64,000 nt of DNA from Stieleria sp. JC731 (GTDB lineage: Bacteria > Planctomycetota > Planctomycetia > Pirellulales > Pirellulaceae), in contig NZ_JAJKFQ010000011.1 in NCBI RefSeq assembly GCF_020966635.1, positions 434,001-498,000 of the forward strand. Reading direction: 5' to 3'. The notes under the pieces were generated by a model. That model made no database searches. It had not been told where the DNA came from and saw nothing but the letters and a program-made list of their open reading frames with translations. Position 1 is the first letter of the stretch. Each line of letters starts with the position of its first letter. Positions 55,081-63,153 of this stretch are shown here, one piece after another. A program made the translations under genes and the position numbers.

Positions 55081-57015
55081 TCAAGATGTAGCAACCGTTT
55101 CTGATTGAGCTGGCGACTTTGTCATCTTGGAAACCACGATCAGCGTCACGAACGCTAGTGGAATCGTGACAATCCCTGGCTGGCTGAACGGTGCGATTGC
55201 GGTTTCTGGATCCCAGCCATAGACGGACTTGTAGGTGTCGCTGGAAACGAGAATCCAGCCGAGCGAGCTGATCATTCCAACCAGAACGCTGGCAACAATG
55301 CCCTGTTTGCTTGTGCCCTGCCAGAACAGCAGCATTACCAGCGCAGGTAAATTGGCGCTGGCAGCCACGCTGAATGCCCAGCCTACCAGGTAACCCACGT
55401 TCATTTCCTTGAATAGGATTCCCAGGACAATGGCGATACCGCCGACCACGACGGCAGCCATTTTCGCGATACGAACTTTCTTTTCTTCCGAAAGATTGAT
55501 TCCCATCACGCCGACCAACAAATCGTGCGCGACCGCGCCGCTACTGGCGAGGATCAATCCGCTGACCGTTCCAAGTACGGTTGTAAATGCGATCGCCGAG
55601 ATGATCGCGAATAGCCACGTGCTGATACTGCGAGCAAGCAATGGGGCAGCCATGTTGCTGTCCGTCAAATCCATCGATCCGCTGGTCATCGCGCCCAAGC
55701 CGATATAAAGCGTTAGCACATAGAAAAAACCGATGCTGGCGATGCCAACAATTGTGCTCTTTCGTGCCGCCGCACCATCCTTGACGGTGTAGTAACGGAT
55801 CAGGATGTGTGGCAGCGAAGCGGTGCCGCAGAACAGTGCCAGCATCAGCGACAGGAAGTTCAATTTTCCAATGATCGAGTCGCCACGGATGCCGGCGAAC
55901 TTGGGATGTTCACCCGGACGCAATACTTCGTTCCCTTTGGTGAGCTTTTGGAAATACACCGTCGATTTGCTACCGTCGGCGTGTGTCACCGTTTTGTTGC
56001 GCCAAAGGACGATCTCGCTGTCTTTCAGCGTTGTGAAGAAACTGACCAGACCTAAGCCGCCCGTCTCCTGTTTGTCATCGGGCAGCTTTTCGATCGTTCC
56101 GACCGGCAAGAACTGTTTCTCGCCTTCGCCCCGGCCAAAAGGAACACCGTCGACGAAGTTTCCGTCGTTCGTTTTGCGCATTGCCTGGGCCTTTCGCAGA
56201 ACGACTTGGCCTTCGTTTTCGGCCGGATATACATGAAACACCTCGAATCCGTTGCCGTTGGGATCTTCCAAGCGAACCAAGTCCGGGTGTTCTTCCCAGC
56301 CATCGCTAGGGGCGATGACTGTTCTTCCCTCGATCGTTTCGCCATCAACAGCCGACGATGCCATTGGGCCTAACTTTTCAAAGGCATCTGGCTTTGCCTG
56401 AAAGCCTCGGCCGATCAAAAGCATGACTAAGATCGCGCTGAAAATGACCAGCAGCGATCCCTTCAGAAATTGCACCCAAGTTGTCGAGACCATGCCCGCT
56501 GTGACCACAATCGTGATGACAACAATGCCGACCAGGACGACGCCGACCCAATGAGGGAAGCCAAGCAGTGGCTGGATCAAAGAACCGGCACCGACCATCT
56601 GTGGGATCAAATAAAAGACGCTAACGACAAGCGTGCTGATACCGGCAGCGGCCTTGATGCCGCGAGAATCAAATTTGGAGTCCAACGCATCGGCAAACGT
56701 GAACCGCCCGAGCTTTTTCATCGGTTCGGCAATCACAAACAATGCGACGATCCAACCGGCTAGAAAGCCGATGGAATACAGAAAGCCATCGTAGCCATAC
56801 GACGCAATCATGCCGCAGATGCCAAGGAATGATGCCGCGGAGAGATAATCTCCTGCGAACGCGATTCCGTTGACCGCCCATGGGATTTGGCCATGAGCGG
56901 CGAAGTAGCCTTCGGATGATTTGGCTTTGCGACCCAAGAAAAAACTTAGGCCAACCGTGGCACCGACAAACCCAAAAAAGACAAATACCGCAACCCAAGA
57001 AGGATCGTAAATCAC
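55081..57015 (-). CDS. actP: Sodium:solute symporter, ActP-like acetate permease with large insertion
   Basis: This is a 644-aa membrane transporter starting at GTG 57015, overlapping the upstream stop (GTGA). The SSS-family region includes FAAHGQIPWAVNGIAFAGDY (TM2 area), SAASFLGICGMIASYGYDGF and a late FWQGTSKQGIVASVLVGM. Pairing with a DUF485 gene is characteristic of acetate permease ActP. About 170 residues (about 215-385; e.g. VRLEDPNGNGFEVFHVYPAE) interrupt the membrane core, compared with 549 aa for E. coli ActP. That soluble insert would lie in one loop between helices. Acetate or a similar monocarboxylate is the likely substrate, with Na+ or H+. Confidence 0.9.
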   Translation of the reverse strand: MIYDPSWVAVFVFFGFVGATVGLSFFLGRKAKSSEGYFAAHGQIPWAVNGIAFAGDYLSAASFLGICGMIASYGYDGFLYSIGFLAGWIVALFVIAEPMKKLGRFTFADALDSKFDSRGIKAAAGISTLVVSVFYLIPQMVGAGSLIQPLLGFPHWVGVVLVGIVVITIVVTAGMVSTTWVQFLKGSLLVIFSAILVMLLIGRGFQAKPDAFEKLGPMASSAVDGETIEGRTVIAPSDGWEEHPDLVRLEDPNGNGFEVFHVYPAENEGQVVLRKAQAMRKTNDGNFVDGVPFGRGEGEKQFLPVGTIEKLPDDKQETGGLGLVSFFTTLKDSEIVLWRNKTVTHADGSKSTVYFQKLTKGNEVLRPGEHPKFAGIRGDSIIGKLNFLSLMLALFCGTASLPHILIRYYTVKDGAAARKSTIVGIASIGFFYVLTLYIGLGAMTSGSMDLTDSNMAAPLLARSISTWLFAIISAIAFTTVLGTVSGLILASSGAVAHDLLVGVMGINLSEEKKVRIAKMAAVVVGGIAIVLGILFKEMNVGYLVGWAFSVAASANLPALVMLLFWQGTSKQGIVASVLVGMISSLGWILVSSDTYKSVYGWDPETAIAPFSQPGIVTIPLAFVTLIVVSKMTKSPAQSETVATS

Positions 57016-57275
57016 TCGTTGTCTCCCAACGTCCCCGTCGATTCTGTTTCGCGTTTACAGAACGCACCGTAGATAAGGGCCATCACTAGGGCGCCGATGA
57101 TCAGTCCGAAACCATAGACAATCGCGAGGTTCAAGCCGGCCAAGACGGGGCGTTCCATGACGGATGCAGCAAATGCACTTAGCAGAACAAAGCCCAGATA
57201 GAGCAGCAGGTAAATCGCGAATAGCCAAAGTCCCAAACGTGCGTTGAAGCGACTGGCATCAGGCAGCGATGACAT
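57012..57275 (-). CDS. yjcH: DUF485 membrane protein (YjcH-like)
   Basis: This is an 87-aa protein from ATG 57275 behind GAGG; upstream in-frame codons are noncoding in character. The N-terminal part RFNARLGLWLFAIYLLLYLG starts helix 1, and helix 2 contains LNLAIVYGFGLIIGALVMAL; both match DUF485. In E. coli yjcH lies between acs and actP. Its stop overlaps the symporter start by a GTGA overlap, so they are translationally coupled. No acs gene is adjacent in this window. Confidence 0.9.
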   Translation of the reverse strand: MSSLPDASRFNARLGLWLFAIYLLLYLGFVLLSAFAASVMERPVLAGLNLAIVYGFGLIIGALVMALIYGAFCKRETESTGTLGDNE

Positions 57276-57691
57276 CGAAACCTCAGGCGGGGAGAGGATG
57301 GTGGGATGAATGGAAGGGTGGGCAAATATGCAGGCGGGACGCGTAGTATAGCAGACCTGGACTGCGGATGTGTTCAGTCGACACTCGACAATGATAATGC
57401 TGCCAATTGAAGTGCCGCTAGGTGGTTTCCAACTGAAGTCCAACGTGCAGGCGACAACATGGAATGTTGGTAGCCTGTTGCCTTCCATTGTCGCCCTTCA
57501 CTCCGTGAAGGTAGCGTTCTTTCTCCGCTGATATCTCTCGGTTGATATCGCAGAGAAGAAGAACGCTCATTGCGAAATCAAACCTGAAAATCAGCAGGTC
57601 GCAGAGCTTTGGAGTTCTTCACAGGAACGAAAGCGCTGGAAGCCGCTGTGGAACAATCAAAACGATCTTTGTTGCCAGTGTTCGCCGGTGG
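57276..57691. other. Intergenic region with two hairpins
   Basis: A 55-nt hairpin at 57513-57567 pairs AGCGTTCTT with AAGAACGCT and continues through GATATC/GATATC inner stems. A shorter perfect hairpin CTTCAC/GTGAAG sits at 57496-57510. They lie downstream of the metallo-hydrolase gene on its strand and upstream of yjcH, so termination or leader folding are both possible. No gene was found. Confidence 0.55.
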
Positions 57692-58507
57692 CTATGAGAG
57701 CTCTATCGGAACCTGCATCCCGTCGTAAGCCAGTTCGATCCCGTCGGGTAGCTCACTATTGGTGGTCGAATAATCGAGCTGGTGTCCGGTGTGTGTCAGC
57801 AGTGTTCGCGAAGCTTTGATCTCCTTGGCGACTTCGATCGCTTCGCTCAGGTTGAAATGAGTCGGGTGGTGCTCTTCTCGTAAAGCCCCGACAACAAAGG
57901 TGTGGACACCGCGAAGTTTCTCGATCGACGCTTCAGGAATGTGATTGGTGTCGGTGCAGTAGGCAAAGTCGCCGATCCGGAACCCAAGCACGTTGAAATG
58001 AGGGCCGTGCTTCATCGGGATTGGCGTAATTTCGACTCCGAGGATTTCAATCTTCGATTCATCGATCGGCACGAGGTCTAGTTTCGGCGTTGCTCCCGGG
58101 TGGGTGTCTTCGCGGTTGGAGAACGCATAGCTATAGGCAGCACGAATTTGTTGTTCGACGGCGGGTGGGCAGAACAGTGGAATGGCGTGACCCAGTTTGA
58201 AGGGCATTAGACGCAGATCGTCCAGTCCAAAGATGTGGTCGGCATGTTCGTGTGTGTAGAGCACCGAGTGGACCAGTCGGATCCGTTCACGAAGAAGTTG
58301 CTGGCGTAAATCCGGCGGTGTGTCAATCAGTAGGGTGCCTTGGGGGAGCCGAACTGTGATCGCGCATCGAGTCCGTTTGTTTTTCGGGTCGTCGCTTTGG
58401 CAGACCGCACATCCACATCCGATCGCGGGAACCCCGACGCTGGTCCCGGTTCCCAAAAACGTGACCACACCTTTGCCTGGGTCGCTGGTTTCTGGAACGA
58501 ACATCAT
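57692..58507 (-). CDS. PhnP-like metallo-beta-lactamase-fold hydrolase
   Basis: This is a 271-aa protein from ATG 58507 (TTG 58513 and GTG 58510 lie just before it). It has GTGTSVGVPAIGCGCAVC near 20, the HEHADH metal motif near 90, and histidines in MKHGPHF and HTGH later. The CGCAVC cysteines resemble the structural zinc site of PhnP, a cyclic phosphodiesterase. RNase Z-like and PqqB-like alternatives are less likely by motif. No phosphonate gene is adjacent. The enzyme acts on phosphodiesters in the cytosol; the true substrate is unknown. Confidence 0.87.
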   Translation of the reverse strand: MMFVPETSDPGKGVVTFLGTGTSVGVPAIGCGCAVCQSDDPKNKRTRCAITVRLPQGTLLIDTPPDLRQQLLRERIRLVHSVLYTHEHADHIFGLDDLRLMPFKLGHAIPLFCPPAVEQQIRAAYSYAFSNREDTHPGATPKLDLVPIDESKIEILGVEITPIPMKHGPHFNVLGFRIGDFAYCTDTNHIPEASIEKLRGVHTFVVGALREEHHPTHFNLSEAIEVAKEIKASRTLLTHTGHQLDYSTTNSELPDGIELAYDGMQVPIELS

Positions 58508-58631
58508 CACCAAAACTCACGGAGCAGCCAAGAAGCGGGGGGATCAACCGGTGTCCACCATCTTATCGATAGCAAGCTAAGTTGACCAAGCGGGGCGACA
58601 AATCAGCAATCCATCGGGGAAGCAATCCATC

Positions 58632-58774
58632 GGGGACATAGCACGCGATCCGTTGGGGACATAGCACGCGATCCGTTGGGGACATAGCACGCGATTCGTT
58701 GGGGACATAGCACGCAACGAGTAGGACGGGGACATAGCACTACCAGCAAAACAAAATGAACGGGGACATAGCAC
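58632..58774. repeat. Array of GGGGACATAGCAC units
   Basis: Six copies of the 13-mer GGGGACATAGCAC start at 58632, 58655, 58678, 58701, 58728 and 58762. The first four form a regular 23-bp minisatellite with spacers near GCGATCCGTT; the last two are spaced by unrelated sequence. Open frames across it are by-products of repetition. Confidence 0.93.
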
Positions 58775-58828
58775 TACGAGAAGATTTGCGGCGATCCGAC
58801 CAAATGCTAGCTGCCCTAGATGATCCTT

Positions 58829-58994
58829 GCTCTGTCCCTGTTGCGGATGTGCTCTGTCCGTGTTGCGGATGTGCTCTGTCCCTGTTGCGGATGTGCTCTG
58901 TCCCTGTTGCGGATGTGCTCTGTCCCTGTTGCGGATGTGCTCTGTCCCTGTTGCGGATGTGCTCTGTCCCTGTTGCGGATGTGCTCTGTCCCTG
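58829..58994. repeat. 22-bp minisatellite facing the preceding array
   Basis: About 7.5 tandem copies of a 22-bp unit containing GCTCTGTCCCTGTTGCGG plus ATGT. One unit (58851-58872) differs by one base (C to G). The reverse complement of the shared part is CAGGGACAGAGCAC, close to the GGGGACATAGCAC of the preceding array. The two arrays are thus inverted relatives about 55 bp apart and could fold back on each other. The core TCTGTCCCTGTT is also that of the 12369-12511 array. Confidence 0.95.
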
Positions 58995-59374
58995 GATTTG
59001 CTGGCAATTCGCAGTTGGGAGAGTTTGAAGGTGCGGTAAAAAGCAGTGATTGGTCCGATTGGGACGGTTCTGGCTGGCTTTCTGGGTGGGCTAACTCGCT
59101 GTTCAAAAGCTGTCAGGCTACTGTTGAAGGTGGAACTTTGTCGATCAGTTATCAATTGACGGCAATCCTTGTGCCGTTTGGGCTTGCAGAGAATCGCGGG
59201 CGTGACATACTTACCCGCTTCGCTGCGAGTTGCGGCGATGACGAGGGCCCCGTTGAGTTCTAAAAACGGATTGAGAGGCCAGCCGCGATTCGGCTGCATC
59301 ATTCCGCTGCAGAGATGGATTCAACTGCGGGCATGGAAACAACAGAACAGAACAATTTGTCAGGGTGATCCGCG
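58995..59374. other. Leader region upstream of rplY
   Basis: About 380 bp follow the repeat array. Open frames here continue out of the repeats and have no ribosome-binding site. The rplY promoter should lie in this stretch; AGGGTGA before 59375 is the rplY ribosome-binding site. Confidence 0.45.
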
Positions 59375-59956
59375 ATGGCGGAAGTGGTACAGGTCCAAAA
59401 GCGAGAAGGCAAGCTCGGCACGGCGGCTTCGCAACGGCTGCGCAAGACCGGCCAGGTGCCGGCAGTCTTGTACGGTCACAAACAAGAAAACGAACACCTT
59501 TCAGTTGATCGCAAGACCGTCGAGTCGATCCTGCGTCATCACAGCAAAATTGTTGAGCTTGAAGGTGCAGTCAAAGAGACCGCTCTGGTTAGCGATTTGC
59601 AATTTGATCCGTTGGGGATCGAAGTTTTGCACATCGACCTTCAGCGTGTCGACATGAATGAGCGTGTGAACGTCACCGTTCCGATCAAGTTCAAAGGTGA
59701 TCCGGCCGGCGGTAAGCAAGGCGGCATCGTGATTGAAAATGCTCACGAAGTCGAAGTTAGCTGCCCCGCTGTTGCGATCCCAGATTCGATCGCACTGAAC
59801 GTGACTCCGGTTAAGGCTGGCGAAAACCGCACCGCTGGTGATTTGGTATTGCCCGAAAACGTCGAGTTGGTCACCCCTGCGGACACCGTTGTCTTCCACA
59901 TCGAGAAGCCAAAGGGTGCGAAATCGGTCGAAGCGGAAGAAGGTGCTGACGAGTAG
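59375..59956 (+). CDS. rplY: 50S ribosomal protein L25 (CTC form)
   Basis: This is a 193-aa protein from ATG 59375 behind AGGGTGA. The L25 domain (1-90) includes RKTGQVPAVLYGHKQENEHL and LQFDPLGIEVLHIDLQRVD. The C-terminal TL5/CTC beta domain (95-180) has VPIKFKGDPAGGKQGGI. L25 binds 5S rRNA. The tail is acidic (EAEEGADE). pth follows 65 bp downstream, the common rplY-pth pairing. Confidence 0.95.
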   Translation: MAEVVQVQKREGKLGTAASQRLRKTGQVPAVLYGHKQENEHLSVDRKTVESILRHHSKIVELEGAVKETALVSDLQFDPLGIEVLHIDLQRVDMNERVNVTVPIKFKGDPAGGKQGGIVIENAHEVEVSCPAVAIPDSIALNVTPVKAGENRTAGDLVLPENVELVTPADTVVFHIEKPKGAKSVEAEEGADE

Positions 59957-60021
59957 GTCGCCCGTCTTGGCTTGTTTCTCTGCAATCGATTTGTAGTGGA
60001 ACGTGGCCTGTTTGGAATTGC

Positions 60022-60603
60022 ATGATGAAGTTGATCGTAGGCCTAGGGAATCCAGGTCGAAAGTACGAACAGACCCGGCATAACGTCGGCTTTATCGTGG
60101 CCCACAAAGTTGCGGTGCTCACCTCGGCTGGCGGGACGAAAGTTAAATTCGAAGGCGAGCTTGCTGAGTCTTCGATCGGAGGCGAAAAGGCGGCGATCCT
60201 CCTGCCGCAAACATTCATGAACGCCAGTGGGCAAAGCGTCCGCAAGGCAATGGATTTTTACAAGTTGCAACCCTCAGATTTGCTGGTCATTTGTGATGAC
60301 TTGAATCTGCCGGGTGGCAAAATTAGGTTGCGGCCGTCCGGTAGTGCCGGGGGCCAAAACGGATTGAAGGACATCATCCGACATCTCGGTACCGAGTCGT
60401 TTCCACGACTGCGGGTCGGGATCGGACGCCCTCCTGAAGGTTGGGCGGTAACCGACTATGTCTTGGGAAAATTTTCCAAGCAAGAACAAGAGACCTTCGA
60501 GGCTGCGACAACGCGTGCGGCTTATGCGGCAATCAGCTTTGTTACCGACGGAGTTGATCAGACGATGAGCCAATTCAACGCGAGTTCGGCAGAACCGAAG
60601 TAA
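60022..60603 (+). CDS. pth: Peptidyl-tRNA hydrolase
   Basis: This is a 193-aa protein (MMKLIVGLGNPGRKYEQTRHN). His20 is the catalytic base, with PQTFMNASGQSV near 72 and the conserved Asp in CDDLNLPGGKIRLRPSGSAG near 95. It frees tRNA from stalled peptidyl-tRNAs. The start is either of two adjacent ATGs. The order is rplY-pth-rpsF, with short gaps throughout, so it is probably one transcript. Confidence 0.96.
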   Translation: MMKLIVGLGNPGRKYEQTRHNVGFIVAHKVAVLTSAGGTKVKFEGELAESSIGGEKAAILLPQTFMNASGQSVRKAMDFYKLQPSDLLVICDDLNLPGGKIRLRPSGSAGGQNGLKDIIRHLGTESFPRLRVGIGRPPEGWAVTDYVLGKFSKQEQETFEAATTRAAYAAISFVTDGVDQTMSQFNASSAEPK

Positions 60604-60629
60604 CCTGACAAAAGTGAAAGAGTAACGTC

Positions 60630-61037
60630 GTGGCGAAGAACACTTACGAAACACTGTGCATCCTAGACAGCAACCACTACGCTCGGGATCCCGGTGGGGT
60701 TAGCAAGCAGATCGAAGATCTGATCACCGAAGCTGGTGGCAAAGTCGAAGTCAACCGACTTTGGATGGAGCAGAAGTTGGCCTACCCAATCGAAGGTCAC
60801 CAAAAAGGTACCTATTGGTTGACTTACTTCGAAATGGAAGGACGCGAAGTTCCTAAGTTGGATCGTGCATTCCAACTTTGCGAGCCAGTTCTGCGTCAGA
60901 TGACGATCAAGTTGGATCCTCGTTTGGTCGAGCCAATCCTGGCGAACGCACGTGGTGCATCACCCGTCGCTCCGTCAGGCGAAGCTGCTGCGGCTAGCGA
61001 TGATAATGACGACAGTGACAGCGATAGCGACGACTGA
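60630..61037 (+). CDS. rpsF: 30S ribosomal protein S6
   Basis: This is a 135-aa protein starting at GTG 60630 (MAKNTYETLCILDSNHYARD). The S6 fold shows in KVEVNRLWMEQKLAYPIEGH and GTYWLTYFEME. S6 binds 16S rRNA together with S18. The C-terminus is a long acidic Asp/Ser tail (DDNDDSDSDSDD). The gene follows pth by 26 bp. rpsR (S18), its usual operon mate, is not found next to it here. Confidence 0.95.
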   Translation: MAKNTYETLCILDSNHYARDPGGVSKQIEDLITEAGGKVEVNRLWMEQKLAYPIEGHQKGTYWLTYFEMEGREVPKLDRAFQLCEPVLRQMTIKLDPRLVEPILANARGASPVAPSGEAAAASDDNDDSDSDSDD

Positions 61038-61249
61038 TTCGACCGAGATTCGTTGTTGAGCGGGCAAGTTTGATTGTGTCAGGCTGTCCTCGATGTCGTC
61101 CCATTGCGTTTTCGCAGTCACGGCGGAGGAATCGTCGCAATCAGCCCTGTTCATCACCGGTTTGATCTCTAGAATAGAGTCCTCGTTTTGCGGCCGGGTT
61201 GCGGCGGCATGTTTCCTCATCGAACTACGCTAGCACAACCAGGGTCAAA

Positions 61250-61738
61250 ATGGCCAGTTTTAACCGAGTCATTCTGGTCGGGAATCTGACGCGTGATATT
61301 GAATTGCGTTACATTCCCAGCGGCCAAGCCGTCTCCGACGTCACGATTGCCGTCAATGATCGTCGGAAAACTGCCAACGGAGACTGGGTCGAGGAAGCCT
61401 GCTTTGTCGATGTGACATTGTGGGGCCGAAACGCGGAAGTCGCGAGCGAATACCTGTCCAAGGGTTCGCCGGTCTTGATTGAAGGCCGACTGAAACTGGA
61501 TCGTTGGGAAACCGACGGTCAAAAGCGGAGTAAGCTGCGAGTGATTTGTGAGAAAATGCAAATGCTCGGAGGACGCTCCGGTTCCGGTGGTCCTGGCGGA
61601 CCGTCGCGACAACATACGGGGGAATACGAAAGTCATTACGATTCCTCCGACCATGATTCGCATTCAGGTGCCGGTGCACGTGATGCGCAACCTACCGGCG
61701 GCGGAGCCGGGTACGAAGACCCAAACATTCCATTCTGA
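61250..61738 (+). CDS. ssb: Single-stranded DNA-binding protein
   Basis: This is a 162-aa protein from ATG 61250 (MASFNRVILVGNLTRDIELR); the in-frame ATG at 61199 adds an unrelated stretch. The OB-fold covers 1-105 (with VDVTLWGRNAEVASEYLSKG). A Gly/Ser/His-rich flexible linker follows, and the C-terminal tip DPNIPF is the canonical acidic partner-binding tail. It coats single-stranded DNA in replication and repair. It sits between rpsF and rplI, as in many bacteria. Confidence 0.97.
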   Translation: MASFNRVILVGNLTRDIELRYIPSGQAVSDVTIAVNDRRKTANGDWVEEACFVDVTLWGRNAEVASEYLSKGSPVLIEGRLKLDRWETDGQKRSKLRVICEKMQMLGGRSGSGGPGGPSRQHTGEYESHYDSSDHDSHSGAGARDAQPTGGGAGYEDPNIPF

Positions 61739-61849
61739 TTGCAGCAACTTGATCGAAACCGCCACGACGCAAGGATCGGTCAAGTATCACGACGCTAAGT
61801 CGGTCAAGTAATCAGATCATCCCATAACCACTCGCACAGAAATAGAACG

Positions 61850-62386
61850 ATGCCACGTCACGGACGCACCGTCAAACGACCCTTCAAGCGGCTTCCACAA
61901 GGTCCTAATGGCGGAATTCAATTGCTGCTCATTCACAACGTTGAGCACCTTGGAAAGCAAGGCGAGATCGTCGAAGTCAAGCCAGGCTTCGCTCGCAACT
62001 ACTTGCTGCCACAAGGGATGGCAACGATCGCGACCGAGCACCACAAGCGAATGGTCGAGAAGCACCGTGAAAAGTTGCGTGCGATCGAATTGGAAAAGCT
62101 CAAGAGCTACCGCGATCTGGCCGACGAACTAGGCAAGCAGTCGATCACGATCGAAGCCAATGCGAACGACGAAGGTCATTTGTACGGCAGCGTCGGACCT
62201 CACGAAATCGTCGGTGCTTTGAAAGAAGCTGGCTTCAACATGGCCAACGATCAGATTCGCCTCGACGGTCCACTTCGTGAACTTGGTCTGTACACAGTGA
62301 AGATTCACTTGCATAGCGAAGTCGACGCAAGCCTCAAGGTCTGGGTTGTTCCAACCGCAACCGAAGACGCACCTACCGCTGGCTAA
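61850..62386 (+). CDS. rplI: 50S ribosomal protein L9
   Basis: This is a 178-aa protein. After about 20 extra residues (MPRHGRTVKRPFKRLPQGPN), the standard L9 start follows (LLLIHNVEHLGKQGEIVEVK) with PGFARNYLLPQGMA. The long connecting helix and the C-terminal domain (ANDEGHLYGSVGPHEIVGAL) are complete. L9 binds 23S rRNA domain V. A start 69 bp later would remove the extension, but no ATG/GTG exists at the canonical start, so the extension is probably real. The preceding 110-bp gap holds no rpsR. Confidence 0.95.
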   Translation: MPRHGRTVKRPFKRLPQGPNGGIQLLLIHNVEHLGKQGEIVEVKPGFARNYLLPQGMATIATEHHKRMVEKHREKLRAIELEKLKSYRDLADELGKQSITIEANANDEGHLYGSVGPHEIVGALKEAGFNMANDQIRLDGPLRELGLYTVKIHLHSEVDASLKVWVVPTATEDAPTAG

Positions 62387-62496
62387 TCACTGGCGAAATA
62401 CTGACTCGCTCCATGAGATGGTGTGAGTCTTTGAGGCAATAGAAAGGTACATGCATGGCGATCTTGCCATGCATCTTGTGCCAAATCAAATCACCA

Positions 62497-62578
62497 GGGG
62501 CTGTGGCGGAACTGGCAGACGCGCTGGATTTAGGTTCCAGTTTCTTCGGAAGTGCAGGTTCGACTCCTGTCAGCCCTA
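62497..62578 (+). tRNA. tRNA-Leu (anticodon UAG)
   Basis: The 82-nt gene begins GGGGCTG (acceptor) and ends CAGCCCT plus discriminator A. The D region has GGCGGAACTGGCAGAC, and the anticodon stem CTGGA/TCCAG encloses loop TTTAGGT with anticodon TAG (codon CUA). A long variable arm (TTTCTTCGGAAGTG) and T-loop GGTTCGACTCC identify class II tRNA-Leu. CCA is not encoded. A terminator follows directly. Confidence 0.96.
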
Positions 62579-62580
62579 TC

Positions 62581-62612
62581 GCCGCTTCTCTTCATTGAGA
62601 AGCGGCTTTTTT
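62581..62612 (+). terminator. Rho-independent terminator after tRNA-Leu
   Basis: A perfect 10-bp stem GCCGCTTCTC/GAGAAGCGGC (62581-62590 with 62597-62606), loop TTCATT, then six T. It begins 3 bp after the tRNA. Confidence 0.95.
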
Positions 62613-62663
62613 ATGCGCAAAGGATGCGGTTGTTACAGATTACTGATCTGGTCTCCGCATAAC

Positions 62664-62846
62664 TCATTCCTCGACAACCGTCGGCGGTTCAATGACCCTT
62701 GGTGTCGAGAATCGGAGGGCTGGCAGGAGCAAGAAGGTGGCCAACGCACCTAGGCCTATCAGCAAAAGCAAGAATCGCAGTGGGTTGAATCGGCGAGATT
62801 GTTCCGAAGGCTTGCTCGGTGGCTCGTAAGGATTTGAGTTATTCAT
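62664..62846 (-). CDS. Short single-span membrane protein (NPYEPP type)
   Basis: This is a 60-aa protein, MNNSNPYEPPSKPSEQSRRF with one membrane helix (about 24-43, FLLLLIGLGALATFLLLPAL) and a Pro/Glu tail. Short planctomycete proteins often begin with an NPYEPP or NPYESP motif, which supports a real gene. The ribosome-binding site is weak. Function unknown. Confidence 0.6.
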   Translation of the reverse strand: MNNSNPYEPPSKPSEQSRRFNPLRFLLLLIGLGALATFLLLPALRFSTPRVIEPPTVVEE

Positions 62847-62979
62847 GTCGCTAGTTTAGCGAGGTGAGAGAGCACTCGGGGCGAGCCAATCGGTTTGGTT
62901 TCCTCGCCGGGTCGCCTCGTTTATTCCGAGCCTGCAAAGCTGAAGCGAATTGGGAGAATGGAAGAGCGGAGAAGGCGTC

Positions 62980-63131
62980 GAAGTTGAAGTTCGATAACCG
63001 TGGCTAACGCCATGCGGCTAATGGGGATGGAAGTTGAAGTTCGATAACCGTGGCTAACGCCATGCGGCTAATGGATGATGGAAGTTGAAGTTTGACAACC
63101 GTGGATAACGCTATGCGGCTGATGGAGGATG
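62980..63131. repeat. Three tandem copies of a ~50-bp REP-related unit
   Basis: Units start near 62980, 63030 and 63081, each with GAAGTTGAAGTT then AACCGTGGCTAACGCC and ATGCGGCTAATGG. The third copy has diverged by several bases. The AACCGnGGCTAACGCC part matches the reverse form of the REP-like palindrome at 3430, 8103 and 39710. Confidence 0.9.
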
Positions 63132-63153
63132 GAAATCCTGGAGGAGGCGTCGA

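Noticed and set aside
58632-58994. Possible CRISPR array
   Set aside because: The units are tandem with no unique spacers of constant length, and no cas genes are present. It is a minisatellite.
58577-59302. Long repetitive frames (e.g. GTEHIRNRDRAHPQQ pattern) on both strands
   Set aside because: They exist because repeat arrays avoid stops; there is no ribosome-binding site or domain.
61739-61849. A hidden rpsR gene between ssb and rplI
   Set aside because: The gap is 111 bp, too short for S18, and no S18-like words are seen; it holds a short direct repeat (CGGTCAAGTA).
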